Source: Lithospermum erythrorhizon
Lineage: Eukaryota > Streptophyta > Magnoliopsida > Boraginales > Boraginaceae
DNA length: 64,000 nt
Assembly: GCA_019722365.1 (NCBI GenBank)
Contig: JADFUC010001385.1
Span: 55,341 to 119,340, forward strand
Direction: 5' to 3'
Part shown: in pieces, positions 1-11,505 of the stretch
Position numbering within the stretch: the stretch's first letter is position 1
Layout of the letters: every line of letters starts with the position of its first letter
Notes under the pieces: generated by a model
The model's input: only the letters and a program-made list of their open reading frames with translations
The model's database searches: none
What the model was told of the DNA's origin: nothing
Translations under genes and position numbers: made by a program

Positions 1-1357
1 ATGGTGTTCCTAGATAAAGAAAGTTGCAAGCTCAATAAAGGAAATGTTCAAGTTTCCTATGTAACTTAAATCTAGTTTTAAATATGTGTTTTGATTATAA
101 TCGGGTTCTTGAGCTTAATAAACTCTTTGGCCATAAATATTTTCAAATGATTTGGTTATACTATTCTTTATTTGACTTCAGATATTATATATGGCATGTA
201 TAAGACCATCTGCATGTGTTATGATTACTTTCATCAGTTATTGATACCAATTTCACCATCTTTATAGACTAAATGGATTAGATCTAAGGGTACCAACAGA
301 TGGGTTGAGACTGTTGTTGTTTTAGTTCAAGTTTTCTTTATTTCCTTTGATTTATTAGAGTTGTGTTGTTCATAGACTTTATGACTTTAGAAGAGTTGTA
401 TATTTTGGAGAGTTATTCTAAGAATTTGGAGTTGTAACTAAGATCATGTTGCCTCAACTTTTAGGTACTATATTTTTGAGATATCTTGAGTATATTTAGT
501 ATATATTGTGTATGGATGTTTTGACTATGAGGTTAACTAATCTGTTTTATTATTTTGGAGTTAGTATTGTGTACAAAGTATGCACATTACAGGTTGAAAT
601 ACAGGTAAGCCTTGCATGCTCTGAGGGAGTGTGCAGCAGTGTGACAACTCTAGGTTCAGGCTGTTAAAGCACGTGTAACCCTACTGATGTTAAATTCCGG
701 CGAATACCGGCGAAGTATAATGCCGCCGAGGACGGTTACACGTGAGGGAGAGTGTTAAAGTGACACATCCCACATTGGTAATTGGTGTCATCCAAGGTTA
801 ATATATAAGGTCTCAGACAACTCCCTCTATTGCCAATTTGTTTTAGAGTGGAACCTCACAAATGTTTATCACTTTCATCTGTTGAAACTAATTACCCATT
901 CCTCATGTGTAATTGTTTTTGATTTATTATTTGAATAATGTATCTTTTGATGTTAATCTTATTATTCAAATTATTTATTTTACTAAAAAATATTACTACA
1001 TAATTGACATATAGTATTTAAGTTTATGAAAATCATCATTTTTCTTGACTATGTATTAAGAATAATATATATTAAATAATATAAGTAAGACTAGTCATTA
1101 ACTAATCCGACATATAGTATTTAAGTTTATGAAAATTTTATTATTCAAATTATTTGTCTGCTCATTGACTAATCGGACCGGACTATTGCTTATATACATA
1201 GGGTTTTATTAGGTTTAATATATGAAACAAAAACCTAAACCTGGGGAGACGATTGCGCCTCTCCCCCCATCCCTATCAGAATATTAATGTCGCTCGCAAG
1301 AACAATGTTCTTGTTATTATTTTATCATCCAACTCATCCGTGTTCTAGTAGACTCGA
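1..1357. other. AT-rich stretch without a recognised gene
   Basis: No coding exon is recognisable. Around 740-860 the sequence (a CACATCCCACATTGG stretch, then a TATATAAGG box) resembles a plant promoter or LTR, but I could not find a partner LTR. Between 1004 and 1138 a roughly 28-bp block beginning GACATATAGTATTTAAG occurs twice, about 105 bp apart, so part of this stretch is a local duplication. Confidence 0.4.
1004..1138. repeat. Imperfect direct repeat, period about 105 bp
   Basis: The block GACATATAGTATTTAAG followed by TTTATGAAAAT is present near 1004-1033 and again near 1109-1138. The flanking ATTATTCAAATTATTT is also repeated, at about 960 and 1140. It lies in non-coding AT-rich DNA and no function is implied. 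Confidence 0.6.
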
Positions 1358-1480
1358 ATGCAAGATTCAACCTCATGGAAGCGGCAATCAGAGGCACTAT
1401 TCTCGAATGCTTCGAGATTTGTAATTGATGTTCTAGGCTTCGGGAAAGGTTTTGTTGCTGAGATTTCCGCTGGCATCATT
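1358..1480 (+). other. Exon-like open fragment, unknown product
   Basis: An ATG at 1358 opens a 41-codon stretch of ordinary, non-repetitive composition, containing the peptide VIDVLGFGKGFVAEISAGII. It ends at a good splice-donor-like site (GTAAGTG at 1481). Coding-like composition, an upstream leader and a donor make a first exon or captured gene fragment possible. I do not recognise the family and found no convincing downstream exon before the retroelement remnants begin. It could equally be a chance open frame. Confidence 0.22.
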
Positions 1481-1559
1481 GTAAGTGTTCCAATATATTT
1501 AGATCTGAAATATATAATTTGGAAGAATCCTGCTCATATGTTTATTTGATTTTGTCTGC

Positions 1560-3539
1560 TATATAATTTTCCTTCAAACCGCTCTCCCATCTAACTCACT
1601 ATACCGCTGTAAGCTAATCTAGTTCTTCATCTCGAACCGAAATAGTGGCTCACTGTCACAAGGGCTTCATCTCGTCCATCTTCGCAGCCTCGTGCCCATT
1701 TATTCTGGTGGTCTCTACTTGTCCGCCTGTTACGGATGAAATCTACCTCCTTCGATCGGCCCCTGGCTTACAATTAATCAGGATTATCATTTTCCCCCGG
1801 ACCTGCACATTTTCCATGGATCGGATCTTGCATTGTTGGTGGTTATTTTCCTTTTCTTTAGCGTGTAAGAAATAGAGCCTTACGGCTTTTCATGCACCTG
1901 ATGTGGACGCTTTCACCTTCCCGGGCATTTCAATCGCTTTCTCCTCGTGTCATCATTACCCACCTAATCTTTCCCTTCTCTCTCTCTATTCATTACCGTC
2001 AATGCTTTGAATTTGAAAAGGCAAGTCCCCTCTTTATAAACCAAGGGGGGAAGCATGCATTTGGTCCTTCCTATCCGAATTCCAATTCCATTGCACAACT
2101 TCTTCTTCTATCTCTCCTTCTTCATTTTTCTTCAAGTAATCCTTCTCATAATGGCACGTACTCAAACATACTACTACACTTTAGCCTTCACCCTCTCAAA
2201 AAGAGCGAGGTATTTGTGGGGTACGAATACCCGCATCTCCCATCTTCTCCTCCTCCTGCTCCTACGAGGCTCCCTCGTGGCTCTCTCTGCCCCAAAGGCG
2301 CCTCAGAATGGCCGCTTATAACACCTTTCCGCCTATCCTCGACCAGGGGGAAATGCAGAGGGTCGCTGGGTTGGCCCCTGGCCCCCAAGCTGCTAAAAAA
2401 TTCTTCCAGCTCTGGTTGTAGATAAATTTGGGTCCCTCATGTTTCTTTACCATTATTTGTCTTCTTTGCCATATCCTTGTCTGACCTTCCATTCTTCCAC
2501 AGGCGCCTTCTTTTTCCATGGCCTTGGAGGATGGAAATTCGGCCATTTACCAACGCACTTTGGAGTTGGATAGGAACTGGCCCAAAGCGGACGTGCCGAG
2601 GTGGCCGTAATGAGGGAAACTTGTGGGTCAGCGCTTTAAGGTAGCCGCCACCAGATATGTTCCTTGGGAGCCAGCCCTGATGGTCCATGACTTGTAAAAG
2701 GCTGAGGAGAAGAGGGGTGTGGCTCTTCAAGTAGCCTGCCCGGAGGGAGATGATGACCTTCGTCAGCCTATTGTCACATAACTCCCTTCGCCGCCGGGCG
2801 AAGCTGGCCATTGCAGCCTGTCAATTTGTCCTACATTACCAGGACCGGATCTCGTCAATCCCCAGCGGAGGAGCAGAGGCAAGACTGCCAGTGGCTCGAC
2901 AACGCACTCGTGCCTCATGTCATACGATCCTCCCTTCCCCCAGGCCTTAGGAATTTTGTTTTTTTTGTAAGATTTCGTACTCTCCCCAATCGGACGCAGT
3001 AAATCATTTTTATTTCCTTTTTATCATATGTGCTTGATTTTACTTTCTTGAACACCTTTCCTTGTTCCTTTTTGTCGTTTTTTAGTTCTGTTTTTGTATA
3101 TTGGTATTTATTCTTCCGTCTTCACATGGGCTCACTTCCGACCTTTCCTGGGTCGGACGATAATCTCACCGCCATGGCTGTATGTCTCTTACCTTGGTAA
3201 GTTTTGTATACTTTATTTGTCTCCTTTCTCCTCGGTCCTTCCCATGTTCTCACGTGGAAACTGGATCCTAATGCTAGCGATTGCACTTACATAGATGCCT
3301 CCTCTACTTAGCACCTCCTACTGTTCAATACAAGGATTCGGTCCTCCGATTGTCAAGCAAGAAAATATACCCAATATTTAGACAAGCTTTTTCACTCGCT
3401 TTTAGGTCCGCTTCCTCGGCAAAATTTCAAATTAATTGGGTTTTTCTAATCTTGATAGAACTTTTATAGGCACAAAGAGTTTTAATCAATCAAGTCCTTA
3501 TTTCTGAAATAATAAGAGAGGGCTTACACATAGTATTTC
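1560..3539. mobile_element. Degenerate retroelement-like DNA, probably the 3' part of a minus-strand Gypsy element
   Basis: This region has higher GC than its left flank and is CT-rich on the plus strand, with many short open frames but no intact gene. It lies immediately downstream, in element orientation, of the minus-strand Gypsy integrase remnant at 3540-7240, where a 3' untranslated region and 3' LTR would be expected. I could not define LTR ends, so the assignment rests on position and composition. Confidence 0.35.
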
Positions 3540-3692
3540 CTTAAATTGCAAGCTGCCTCCACAGCCTTGCACCTCGATGCCCCTCCGTGGTCTCCAGCCT
3601 CATATGACTAGTCCTACTATTCTCCGGATGATGTATGGTCCCTCCCAGGTACCCTACCAGGAATTGTCTAGACCGGATCTTCTTGTTGTAGT

Positions 3693-4321
3693 TGTTAGAA
3701 ATTCTACACCATTAGTAGACTAATTCTGGTATTTTAAATTAATCTAATAACCAGATTCTGTCCAGGATGATAATCCCCTTCCAGATAGATAATCGTACAC
3801 TAATTCAGATATGAAAAATAGAAAGAGAAGCAATAAACGACACAAGATTTACTCTGGTTCACCCTCAATATGAGAGCTAATCCAGCCTGCTGCATATCTT
3901 CTAGTAACTTCAGGAAGAATTGATTACAGAATTCAAGAACCCTATTGTATGATCTCCTAATTAGATGTTTTCTTATAGATTGAAACTCTAATTACAAACC
4001 TCACAAATCTCTCAAGACTATTTCTCTATGATTCTAATATTTGAGAACTTATATTATAATCCGCCAAAAGACCCCTATTTATAGGCTACAAAGATACTAG
4101 GTCTAAAACCTAAACCGAATAGGAAAACTGGGCTTCATGCCGCATAACCGCCTAAATCAATACAAGACGGAGTTGGATCAGACATCATGTCCCGATCTCT
4201 CCCAAAGTTTCTCCGGAGGTTTTTCTGGCATTGCCTGGACTCGGGGTCGGCACTTCCCAAGTCTTGATCTCCTCCCAACCTCCCCCTGTTGACAGCCGGA
4301 ATTTGGCTTCATTCTCCAACA
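3693..4321 (-). repeat. 3' LTR of the Copia-like element
   Basis: This 629-bp LTR has TG...CA ends on the minus strand. It shares long blocks with the copy at 5880-6490, such as TTAATCTAATAACCAGATTC, TTCAGGAAGAATTGATTA and ATTTGAG. It is preceded in element orientation by a polypurine tract. Confidence 0.82.
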
Positions 4322-4333
4322 ATCTCCCACTTG
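4322..4333 (-). other. Polypurine tract
   Basis: The minus strand reads AAGTGGGAGAT immediately upstream of the 3' LTR start (TGTTGGAG). This is the normal site for plus-strand priming in LTR retrotransposons. Confidence 0.7.
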
Positions 4334-5865
4334 AGCATTAAATTTCGTGATTCGCCTTCCTCCATTAGTCTCAACTGCTAACAAAGACTCGAGTTCATCA
4401 TCCTCTAACTCCTAATCAAGGTAGAACCCAACTTAAGTGTCTTTCACTACCCAAGAATATCTTTTGAATGTCACCAACTTGGCTAACAAGAGATAGCCAA
4501 AATCATTACCATGTTGGACTTTTTCCACATTCAAATCAAGAACATGTTCTTTTCTTCACCGCGACCTTCTTAATATTCTTCCTAGGCACCTTAGAATTTC
4601 CCAAGTTGATTGCTCAATGAATCCTCTTCTCTTCTTTGGCCTCGACTCCCACTTGAAAGCAATTACTGATATTCTATGTTTGATCAAAACACCTTCTTCA
4701 ATAAGCAAATATTAAGAGGTCGAGACCTCTACAACATTTTTTCCTACTCATAACTCCCCGATGATCTCAACAATCTCTTTGGTTGCAACTTATACGTAGT
4801 ACCGATTTCTCGATTTCAAGAACAATACATGTGTCTTTGTCACCTCTCTAACCACCACTCTAAATGAAATTCCATAACCCGATCCACTGATTTATCAAAT
4901 AAGACACTAGAATCTTCCATATGGAACCATTTGGCAACCTCTAAATCAACATCGCCAATACCACAAACTCAAGCGGCCCTTTCTATCCAAGTATAAGATG
5001 AACCTTCCTCAAATCTCCAATGATATAATTTATCATTATGCTACAATCACTAGTTATGATATGACGCGCCGTAATCTAACACCCAAGAGTCAATCAAACT
5101 CACCTACCATCGTAAGAGAATCTTCACCTGCCACATTGACCCCATCTTCTCCGCAATGCTTCTTAACGCCACCTTTCGCCACACCCAGATTCAATCGTCT
5201 GTCCGAATCTACCATGCCTTGCCTCCATGGTCGTTTTTCCTACTTTCATCCCTTGCTGCATTGCAGTAGGTCCCGACTCTCCACACTTCTTTCCTCCAAT
5301 GGAATTTCTATCTAAAATCCGAGCAACAACATCCTTGTGAGTTCAACTGGTCTTTTCCATCGCATCGACTCACTAAAGCCCCCACGGGTTCAAAACTATT
5401 TTGGCAACGTTAAAATACTCATATTTCATTCATCATCAACAACCGACAATAATTGATTAATAATGTTGTTCATACATTCAAGCATGTTCAAAGTTAAGTA
5501 CCTTCAATCATCTTCTCAAATTAAAGAGATTCTTTTTCATAAAGAGATACCTTATCATAGTAGTGGTTTCTATACAACTGACAACACTTTCATCAGCTCT
5601 TGTTGTGGTATTTTTGTCATCATGAGACACGTTTCTCCGCAGGTTCTTCAATCTGAACTCCCTAGAACTTTTATCTATTTTCTACTTCTTTATATACCCA
5701 TATCTTTCAAGCCAAATAGTGGTTCATCTTAAGTCCTTCTTGTACGATAATCTTCGCTTGTATTTCCACAATGGAAAATTAGTTTCACAAATAGCTTCAT
5801 ACTCGTAGTATTCCATTCTTCTGCTCTCCAAATATAATCCTCTGAATAATTCGACATCATAACCC
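4334..5865 (-). other. Internal region of the Copia-like element without coding capacity
   Basis: About 1.5 kb between the polypurine tract and the primer site. Only short frames occur in either direction, and none shows gag zinc-knuckle, protease, RT or integrase motifs. The element therefore looks like a non-autonomous (TRIM/LARD-like) derivative. Confidence 0.6.
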
Positions 5866-5877
5866 GCTCTGATACCA
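5866..5877 (-). other. Primer-binding site for initiator methionine tRNA
   Basis: The minus strand reads TGGTATCAGAGC, two bases inside the 5' LTR at 5880-6490. This is the canonical plant Copia/Gypsy primer site and fixes the element's orientation. Confidence 0.82.
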
Positions 5878-5879
5878 TT

Positions 5880-6490
5880 TATTAGAAATCTTACACCGTT
5901 ACTAGACTAATTCTGCTATCCTAAATTAATCTAATAACCAGATTCCTCCTAGACGATAACTCTCCGTACGGATAATCCCACTAATCTGCATATGGCAAAA
6001 TGTAAAGAGAAACAATAAACGCATACAAGATTTATCATGGTTCACCCTCAATATGAGATCTAATCCGGCCTACTGCAAATCCACTAATAACTTCAGGAAG
6101 AATTGATTATAGGACTCAAGAACCCTATTCTATGATCTCTCAATTAGATATTTTCTTATAGATTGAAAACTCTAATTACAAGCCTCTTAAATCTCTCAAG
6201 ACGATTTCTCTATGATTCTAATATTTGAGGACTTATCTTATAATCAACCAAGAGACCCATACTGATAGACTACAAAGACACTAGGTCTAAAACCTAAACC
6301 GATTAGGAAAATCGCCTAAACGTTTTAGAACTGCCTAAATCAATCGCGACGTGACTCGATCGCACATCACAGTCCCGATCTCCTCCCGGTTTCTTCCGGA
6401 GGCGCTACATCGATTCTGGGTTGGGTCTCCAGTCCCGATCTCCTCCCGACGTTCTCTCAGTTGACACCGAATTACATTTATTCTCCAACA
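5880..6490 (-). repeat. 5' LTR of the Copia-like element
   Basis: A 611-bp partner of the LTR at 3693-4321. On the minus strand it starts TGTTGGAGAAT. Its far end is mutated (TTTCTAATA instead of TTTCTAACA). The primer site follows directly. Confidence 0.82.
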
Positions 6491-7240
6491 AGCACAAGCT
6501 AGCCCACCTTGTTCTTATATTTGGCCATTTTATGCACCCCCCGAGTAGCTGCTTTCTTCCAACAAGTCCAAAGTTGGAGTAACTCAAGCCGCTTCCCTCA
6601 TGAATATATATTGCAACAAGGTATCGATCAGAACCCTACCAAGGGGGTTTCTCCTAAGGATCGATCCAGCTCTGTCTCTTAACCACCATACTTCCGCTAA
6701 AAGCTCCCATCCTTAACCACCTCCGCTGCAGCTGCTTTACATCTTTAACATCTCGCCATCACTCGCACTCGCCATTAACTCGCTGATATGATATCGAGGA
6801 TGTCATGATCTATATCCAACCGTTATCACGCATCCTCAATCTTCCTTGCTTATTTAACCTGGTCCCAAGAAACCGTGACCAAAGACCGAGCACATCCGTA
6901 CACTCCATTCTTGATCCTACTGGGATTGGCTTTGCTCCTGACCCATTTGGCTAAGAGTCCACCGCCACAATGGCATACTGATCCGCCCGTCTTCGTGAGA
7001 TCCCCACTATACTGACCTAATAATCGCGGAACGGAATCAAGGCAGAAAGATACTAACCATTTCATGGTGAGTCGATGTGGGTGCCAGTATCGCTCTGCGT
7101 AATAATAGCATCTCCTTACATGGTCCTGAGCATTTGTGGCTATTGATGTAAAGAATAAACCTGATTGCGTGATCTCCTCGCGACAGTGGATCTCGCATCG
7201 ACATGACTCTCCGCCTATGCCCCACGACTCTCAAGCACCA

Positions 7241-7974
7241 TCAATCCTACTTCCCTTGTCATGCATCCAGCACTGCACTCGAAATTCCTCCTGAGAATAC
7301 CTTGTCCAAGAGGGTATACCCAGCTCGCCTTCCCCATCTTGTCACAACTGAGGACTCTGCAAAGTCCCCTTCCTCGCTGTTTAATAAAGCTTCGATACCA
7401 TGGCTCCCAGAAACTTCCCCTTACTCTCCAGTGCGTTGATGTTCATTACCTCCTTCGTCCGGAAGGCTTCATCTTCTAACAATTCCACCCACTGCTAGCC
7501 TCGTGGAGCGACTCATACCTTGTCGTAACAAGTCGATAACCTATCACCTCCCTGTCTATTTCTCCGGGCACACGCCCAGCCTGGGCCTGTGAGCTTACAA
7601 AGTATTTGTAAGAACTTGCTTATAAATAAGTTGCACTATCGATCGCCAGAAGTATGTAATCTATCCAATCTGACGGTTGTAATTAAACAGGGTTATTTTT
7701 GTCCTTTTGCATATTAAATTAAGGGTATTTTAGTAATTTCACTCGCTAATATTAATATAAAAAAACAAAAATTCAAAGGAGATGCTTTGTGTGATTAAAC
7801 AGGGTTGTTTTGTGTGAATTTACTTTTTACTCTTTTAGCAAGTTAGTTAACAAGTAGAAGCTCCTAAATTATTCATCTATACGACAAGATCGGTGCTCGG
7901 GCGAAGTTTCCGACTGCTGCACTCAGGATTCAAGTGAACTTACTTGATTGCCTTTCGTTTATTTTCCGCATTAC
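7241..7974. other. Unassigned; probably further degenerate retroelement DNA
   Basis: Up to about 7600 the composition matches the neighbouring Gypsy remnant. Two overlapping plus-strand frames of 72-78 codons (7203-7479) have no recognisable motif and are probably shadows of decayed minus-strand pol sequence. From 7600 the DNA becomes AT-rich and featureless. Confidence 0.35.
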
Positions 7975-8292
7975 TTTAAACTACAATGTAATTTAAAGTA
8001 TTTGGTTTTTTGTCTTTTGGTCCCTCGGACTATCGTTGCACTTTCTATGTGGTCCCCTCAACTATTTCTTCTCATTCTCAGATGTTTCTCATCTATTCTC
8101 AAGCAGCCCCTATATTATTTTTGTTGTCTAGGTAGGCCCCTAATCCCTTAGACCTAATGCTTCAACTTAAAATACAATAAATGACTATATTACCCATAAA
8201 ATATAAAGTAAAATGATTATGTTACAGTAAAATGACTATTTTGTCCCTAATACTACTAAAGTATATGGGCTAAAGTATAGGGACTAAAATAA
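7975..8292 (+). repeat. Left arm of a long diverged inverted repeat
   Basis: The reverse complement of this arm (for example TCCCTATACTTTAGCCCATA, then GGGTAATATAGTCATTT, ATTAGGTCT and GGGCTGCTTGAG) reappears in the same order at 11238-11505. The arms are imperfect and enclose about 2.9 kb. They could be terminal inverted repeats of one old DNA transposon, or two copies of a small element in opposite orientation. Confidence 0.6.
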
Positions 8293-8879
8293 ACCCTACC
8301 CCTTTCATCTTAACACACCCCACCCCACCACCCCTTACTCCCCACCCCGTAAACCACCAAATTTCAACCACTGCAGACTAATTCCACCCAACCGCTAGTC
8401 AATTTTGAACAAGACTCAATTGACAATTTTCTATTTTAATATGCTAGAATCAGATCCAAATCAACTAAAGATTTGATTTTGAAAATCTGATATCGCTATT
8501 TTTGGAAATTTGTCGCATGGATACCTTGATACGATCTTGTTGGCTGGAAGGGCCCCCTTTATTAACCGATTGCATTAAAATGGGGCTCTAACATATATCA
8601 ATTCTACATTCGTGACTACAATAAGTTTGGTTTATGAGCTGGGTTTTGTGGCATCTATCACCTCCGCACTTCTTACATTATTGTTCGATAAATTTAAGGT
8701 CAATATCCAATTTGATGTGTCCAGTAATACTCCCTCTATTTTAACAAGATTGTCCAGTTTCAAAATGCAGATTAGGAGCAAGTGTTTACTTCAAGTAGGG
8801 TCATGCTTGCAAATCGGGGGCAAGGCACGCGAGGCGGGTAGTGAAATAACCTGCCCGTATAAGTATTATTTTAATATTA
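8293..8879. other. Unassigned DNA between an inverted-repeat arm and an LTR
   Basis: Begins with a CCCACC-rich patch (8300-8360). No gene is recognised; the 92-codon open frame at 8612-8890 has no familiar motif. A short match to the conserved end of Stowaway-type elements begins at 8730. Confidence 0.35.
8730..8768. mobile_element. Possible Stowaway MITE end
   Basis: The sequence CTCCCTCTATTTTAACAAGA, preceded by TA and followed by TTGTCCAGTTT, matches the conserved plant Stowaway terminus. The partner end was not found. Confidence 0.35.
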
Positions 8880-11215
8880 TTCGAGGGTAGAAATAAGTGC
8901 ATGTTCGAGTTGTGTTGTTAAACCGAGACGAGTTTTTAAACCGCAAACCAAACGGGACCTAACACCATTCTAGAAATATCTCCCACCAACCCCCAATTCA
9001 CTATTCATCATCTTCATCAACACACCAAACCCCCTTTCTTTCCCCATTTGGCCGAAACCCCTTGAAAGAAAAAATAATTCTCCTCCATTTTCCTTCTTCC
9101 TCGCTGCTTAAGGACTAAAGCTCACTAGCTTCCCCTCATCATCCTCTACACTTTGGGCGTAAGAAATTTTGTAGTTTTCGTATTTTTAAGAAGACAAAGT
9201 TTGACTTTTGTTGACTATTATGACTTTGAGTTTCTGACTTTTAAATGGTATGTATGTATCATCTAAGCTTGGATTATGTGGTTAAGTGATACACCGATTT
9301 TCAGTTGGAAACGTGTTGAATGTGTTAGTTGACTTTCTCCAAACCACCTTTTAAGTTGTAAAAGTATATCATTGGGCATTAATATATTATTTTGGAGTTA
9401 AAGTTTTGATGTTACGTGGTCAAAGAGATGATGTTGAATTAGGTTTGTGTAACTGAAAGAGTAATTGGGTTTTTGAATAAAGATTGTTAAAGATGGCAAA
9501 TTAGTTTGAAGAAATTGATTTTGCTAATTAGAGTTGTTTAAAGTGTTAGTGGGCATGAGGTAAGTGGCCGATTATAAGAGCGAAAGGGTTATGGAAATGT
9601 TATTGTTTTATTAGTCCTTTATGCTCGTAGTAATCTTTTCCACCTTGCTAATATTTGCAACTAAATTATTGTAAAAGTTGGATAGTTAACGATAGTGGAG
9701 TTAAATGCAGTAAGTAGTAATTGTACTTCTCAAGTTGTTAAAGTGAATGAGGCAAAGGCACTCTTCGACTAATTAGGCGAGACAATTATTTATTGCTGTT
9801 AAGGCGAGTATTTTATTCTACTGTGTAGATTAGTTTATTTCTTCTGAATGTATGAATTTGGCACACTGTGAGCATGTTATCTATGTATCAGGTGTTGATT
9901 ATTTGAGTATGTATATTGGTCGAGTAGCTGGGTCAGGTGTGATGTTTTGTTGGTTGGAGTGGTACGAACGAAATGCTTAGGGGCGGCTGATGTATACGAG
10001 ACAAAATTATCCCAGATGGCTCTCAGATTGCATTTAGTGGTTAGATTTGCCTCGCACTGCCACGAGCGCTGCTGTCCGGTATTGTCTCACTCGTACGAGG
10101 TAGTTGTATTTGCCTCGCACTGCTACGAGTGTGTTGTTGCCCGTATCATTTCAGACTTCGGCATGAGCGCTTGTATTCATCAGATCTCATTACGAGTGTG
10201 TTGTTATCCCGTATCGCTTCAGACTTCCGATATGAGCGCTGTCAGATTCGCTTCGCACCTCGCCATTTATCATGTTGTTTAGCTTATGTGATGTGCATAA
10301 GTTTCTCCCTCCCGGTTGAGGCTGATTATAGGCACCTTAGTTGTAGAAATACTGATTCACGCCGAGAGTCGACTGCTGTTTAGTTGCTGGTCGAGTAAGA
10401 CCAACGCTGCTTCGGCAGAGTCGCTGAGCCTGACGGTTCAGTTGTTAAATGTGATGTTTTACACGTTGGTCGATAGAGCAGAGTCAGGGACTCGATTGGG
10501 TATCATTGCCGTTGTTTTTGAAATGTATGATTATCATTGTTTGATGTTCTTTATTAGATTGTGCATGTTTAGTTGGATGGACCTATAATTCATGATCACA
10601 GATGTCTGCATTCATATATCTTTATGACGCGAGTACGATAATGAACCTCCGTTGATATTTTCTTTTATTATTACCTTGAGTTTTATAGTATTCTGCCATG
10701 TCTATCTAATTTATGCGAACTTAACCATTCTTATATTACACTAAGCGCCTGTGCGAAGTTAATTTCGGCCTGGTGATAAAGATTCACTAAATTAAATTTT
10801 ACAACCTATTCGCCATAAGCGTGATTTTATTGCACTGCGTCAGACAGCAAGTATGCCCAACAGATTCGGATCTATTCGAGTGATCGTGCCTTAGAGCCCA
10901 GCGAAATGACGAGCGGCAGATCTCGCGCCTCCGTTTGTTTTGCTAGCCGATTCTCTATTTGTTGTTACTCGATTTCAGATCGAATAGATATTGACATTTT
11001 GTACTTTGATCGACGTTGGATGCCGGGTTGTTTTGTGTGGTTAGGAATACCACGATGGATCATTTTCTTAAACTATTCTTTCAAACGTATATCGCTTTTT
11101 ATTTGCTATTTAAGAACCGTAGTCTTTTACATTCGAGTAATTCATCGACGGGTGACTCTAGCCCGTGATTCGATGATTTTAACTCAGCATACTTACCTGT
11201 GACGGTCGTTACAAG
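8880..11215 (+). mobile_element. Long Gypsy-type LTR, probably solo (copy A)
   Basis: This stretch is collinear with the LTRs at about 38.68-41.12 and 58.54-60.67 kb. All share a GTTAAACCGA/AACCAAA block, a CCCACCA-rich and TTCTTCCTC-rich leader, a TTGACTTTTGTTGACT-like block, short tandem repeats, and a final GTCGTTACA-like end. It ends GGTCGTTACA at 11215. No primer site or gag follows, so it is best read as a solo LTR. Its length of about 2.3 kb is typical of chromovirus (Tekay/Del-like) elements. The left boundary is approximate. Confidence 0.55.
10030..10265 (+). repeat. Short tandem repeats inside LTR copy A
   Basis: Units of about 75-80 bp carry TTTGCCTCGCACTGCCACGA, then TACGAGTGTGTTGTTGCC and TTCAGACTTC...ATGAGCGCT. 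About three degenerate copies are seen. The other LTR copies have tandem repeats at the equivalent place. Confidence 0.6.
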
Positions 11216-11237
11216 TAGGTTGTTAAGAAAGATATGT

Positions 11238-11505
11238 AGCTATTTTAACTCCCTATACTTTAATCCATATACTTTGAAGGTAGTGTTGTGATAAAATAAT
11301 TTAACGTAACATAGCCAATAAGTTATGTGTTTTAGGGTAATATAGTCATTTCACTACGTATTGTAATAAAATTAGGTCTTTTATAACGAGGGCTGCTCGA
11401 GGAAAGTTGTGAAAGACGCCTGCATAAAGATGCAATAGCTTGTATAATTACATAAAATGCATTTATACTGCGTCAGTTTTACCAAAAGCCAAAGTATTTT
11501 GTCCT
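11238..11505 (-). repeat. Right arm of a long diverged inverted repeat
   Basis: Inverted, imperfect copy of 7975-8292. Matching blocks include TCCCTATACTTTAATCCATA, GGGTAATATAGTCATTT, ATTAGGTCT, GGGCTGCTCGAGG and ACCAAAAGCCAAAGTATTT. It begins 23 bp after the end of LTR copy A. Confidence 0.6.

Larger units (their letters stand above)
3693..6490 (-). mobile_element. Non-autonomous Copia-like LTR retrotransposon, minus orientation
   Basis: Two direct copies of a roughly 0.6-kb sequence (3693-4321 and 5880-6490) flank 1.56 kb of internal DNA. On the minus strand the LTRs begin TGTTGGAGAATG; the lower-coordinate copy ends TTTCTAACA and the other a mutated TTTCTAATA. Directly inside the 5' LTR (high-coordinate side) is TGGTATCAGAGC, the methionine-initiator tRNA primer site. 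Directly before the 3' LTR is a purine-rich tract, AAGTGGGAGAT. The internal region has no gag, protease, RT or integrase reading frame, so replication would need enzymes in trans. LTR divergence is visible by eye, so it is not recent. No clean 5-bp target duplication was seen. Confidence 0.82.
3540..7240 (-). mobile_element. Ty3/Gypsy (Tat-type) integrase remnant, split by a later insertion
   Basis: Read on the minus strand, several blocks match the order of a plant Gypsy integrase. Near 7060-7180 there is a stretch resembling the zinc-finger end (RRAILAPTSTHHE). Near 6900-7020 there is a block with AKWVRSKANPSRIKNGVYG and SLVTVS, matching the catalytic-core pattern around DYFTKWVEA. Near 6500-6600 the peptide KMAKYKNKV is visible. 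Near 3540-3690 YNKKIRSRQF, TWEGPYIIRRIVG and LETTEGHRG follow, which is the usual integrase tail. Stops and frameshifts interrupt every block, so it is a pseudogene. The Copia-like element at 3693-6490 sits exactly between KMAKYKNKV and YNKKIRSRQF, which would be adjacent in an intact protein. The Tat assignment is from the tail motif and is less certain than Gypsy itself. Confidence 0.62.

Noticed and set aside
2188..2811. Overlapping minus-strand open frames as genes
   Set aside because: They overlap in different frames within CT-rich retroelement-like DNA and have no domain motifs.
10030..10265. Repeated CGAG-containing units as a CRISPR-like array
   Set aside because: Units are degenerate tandem repeats without unique spacers, in a plant LTR.
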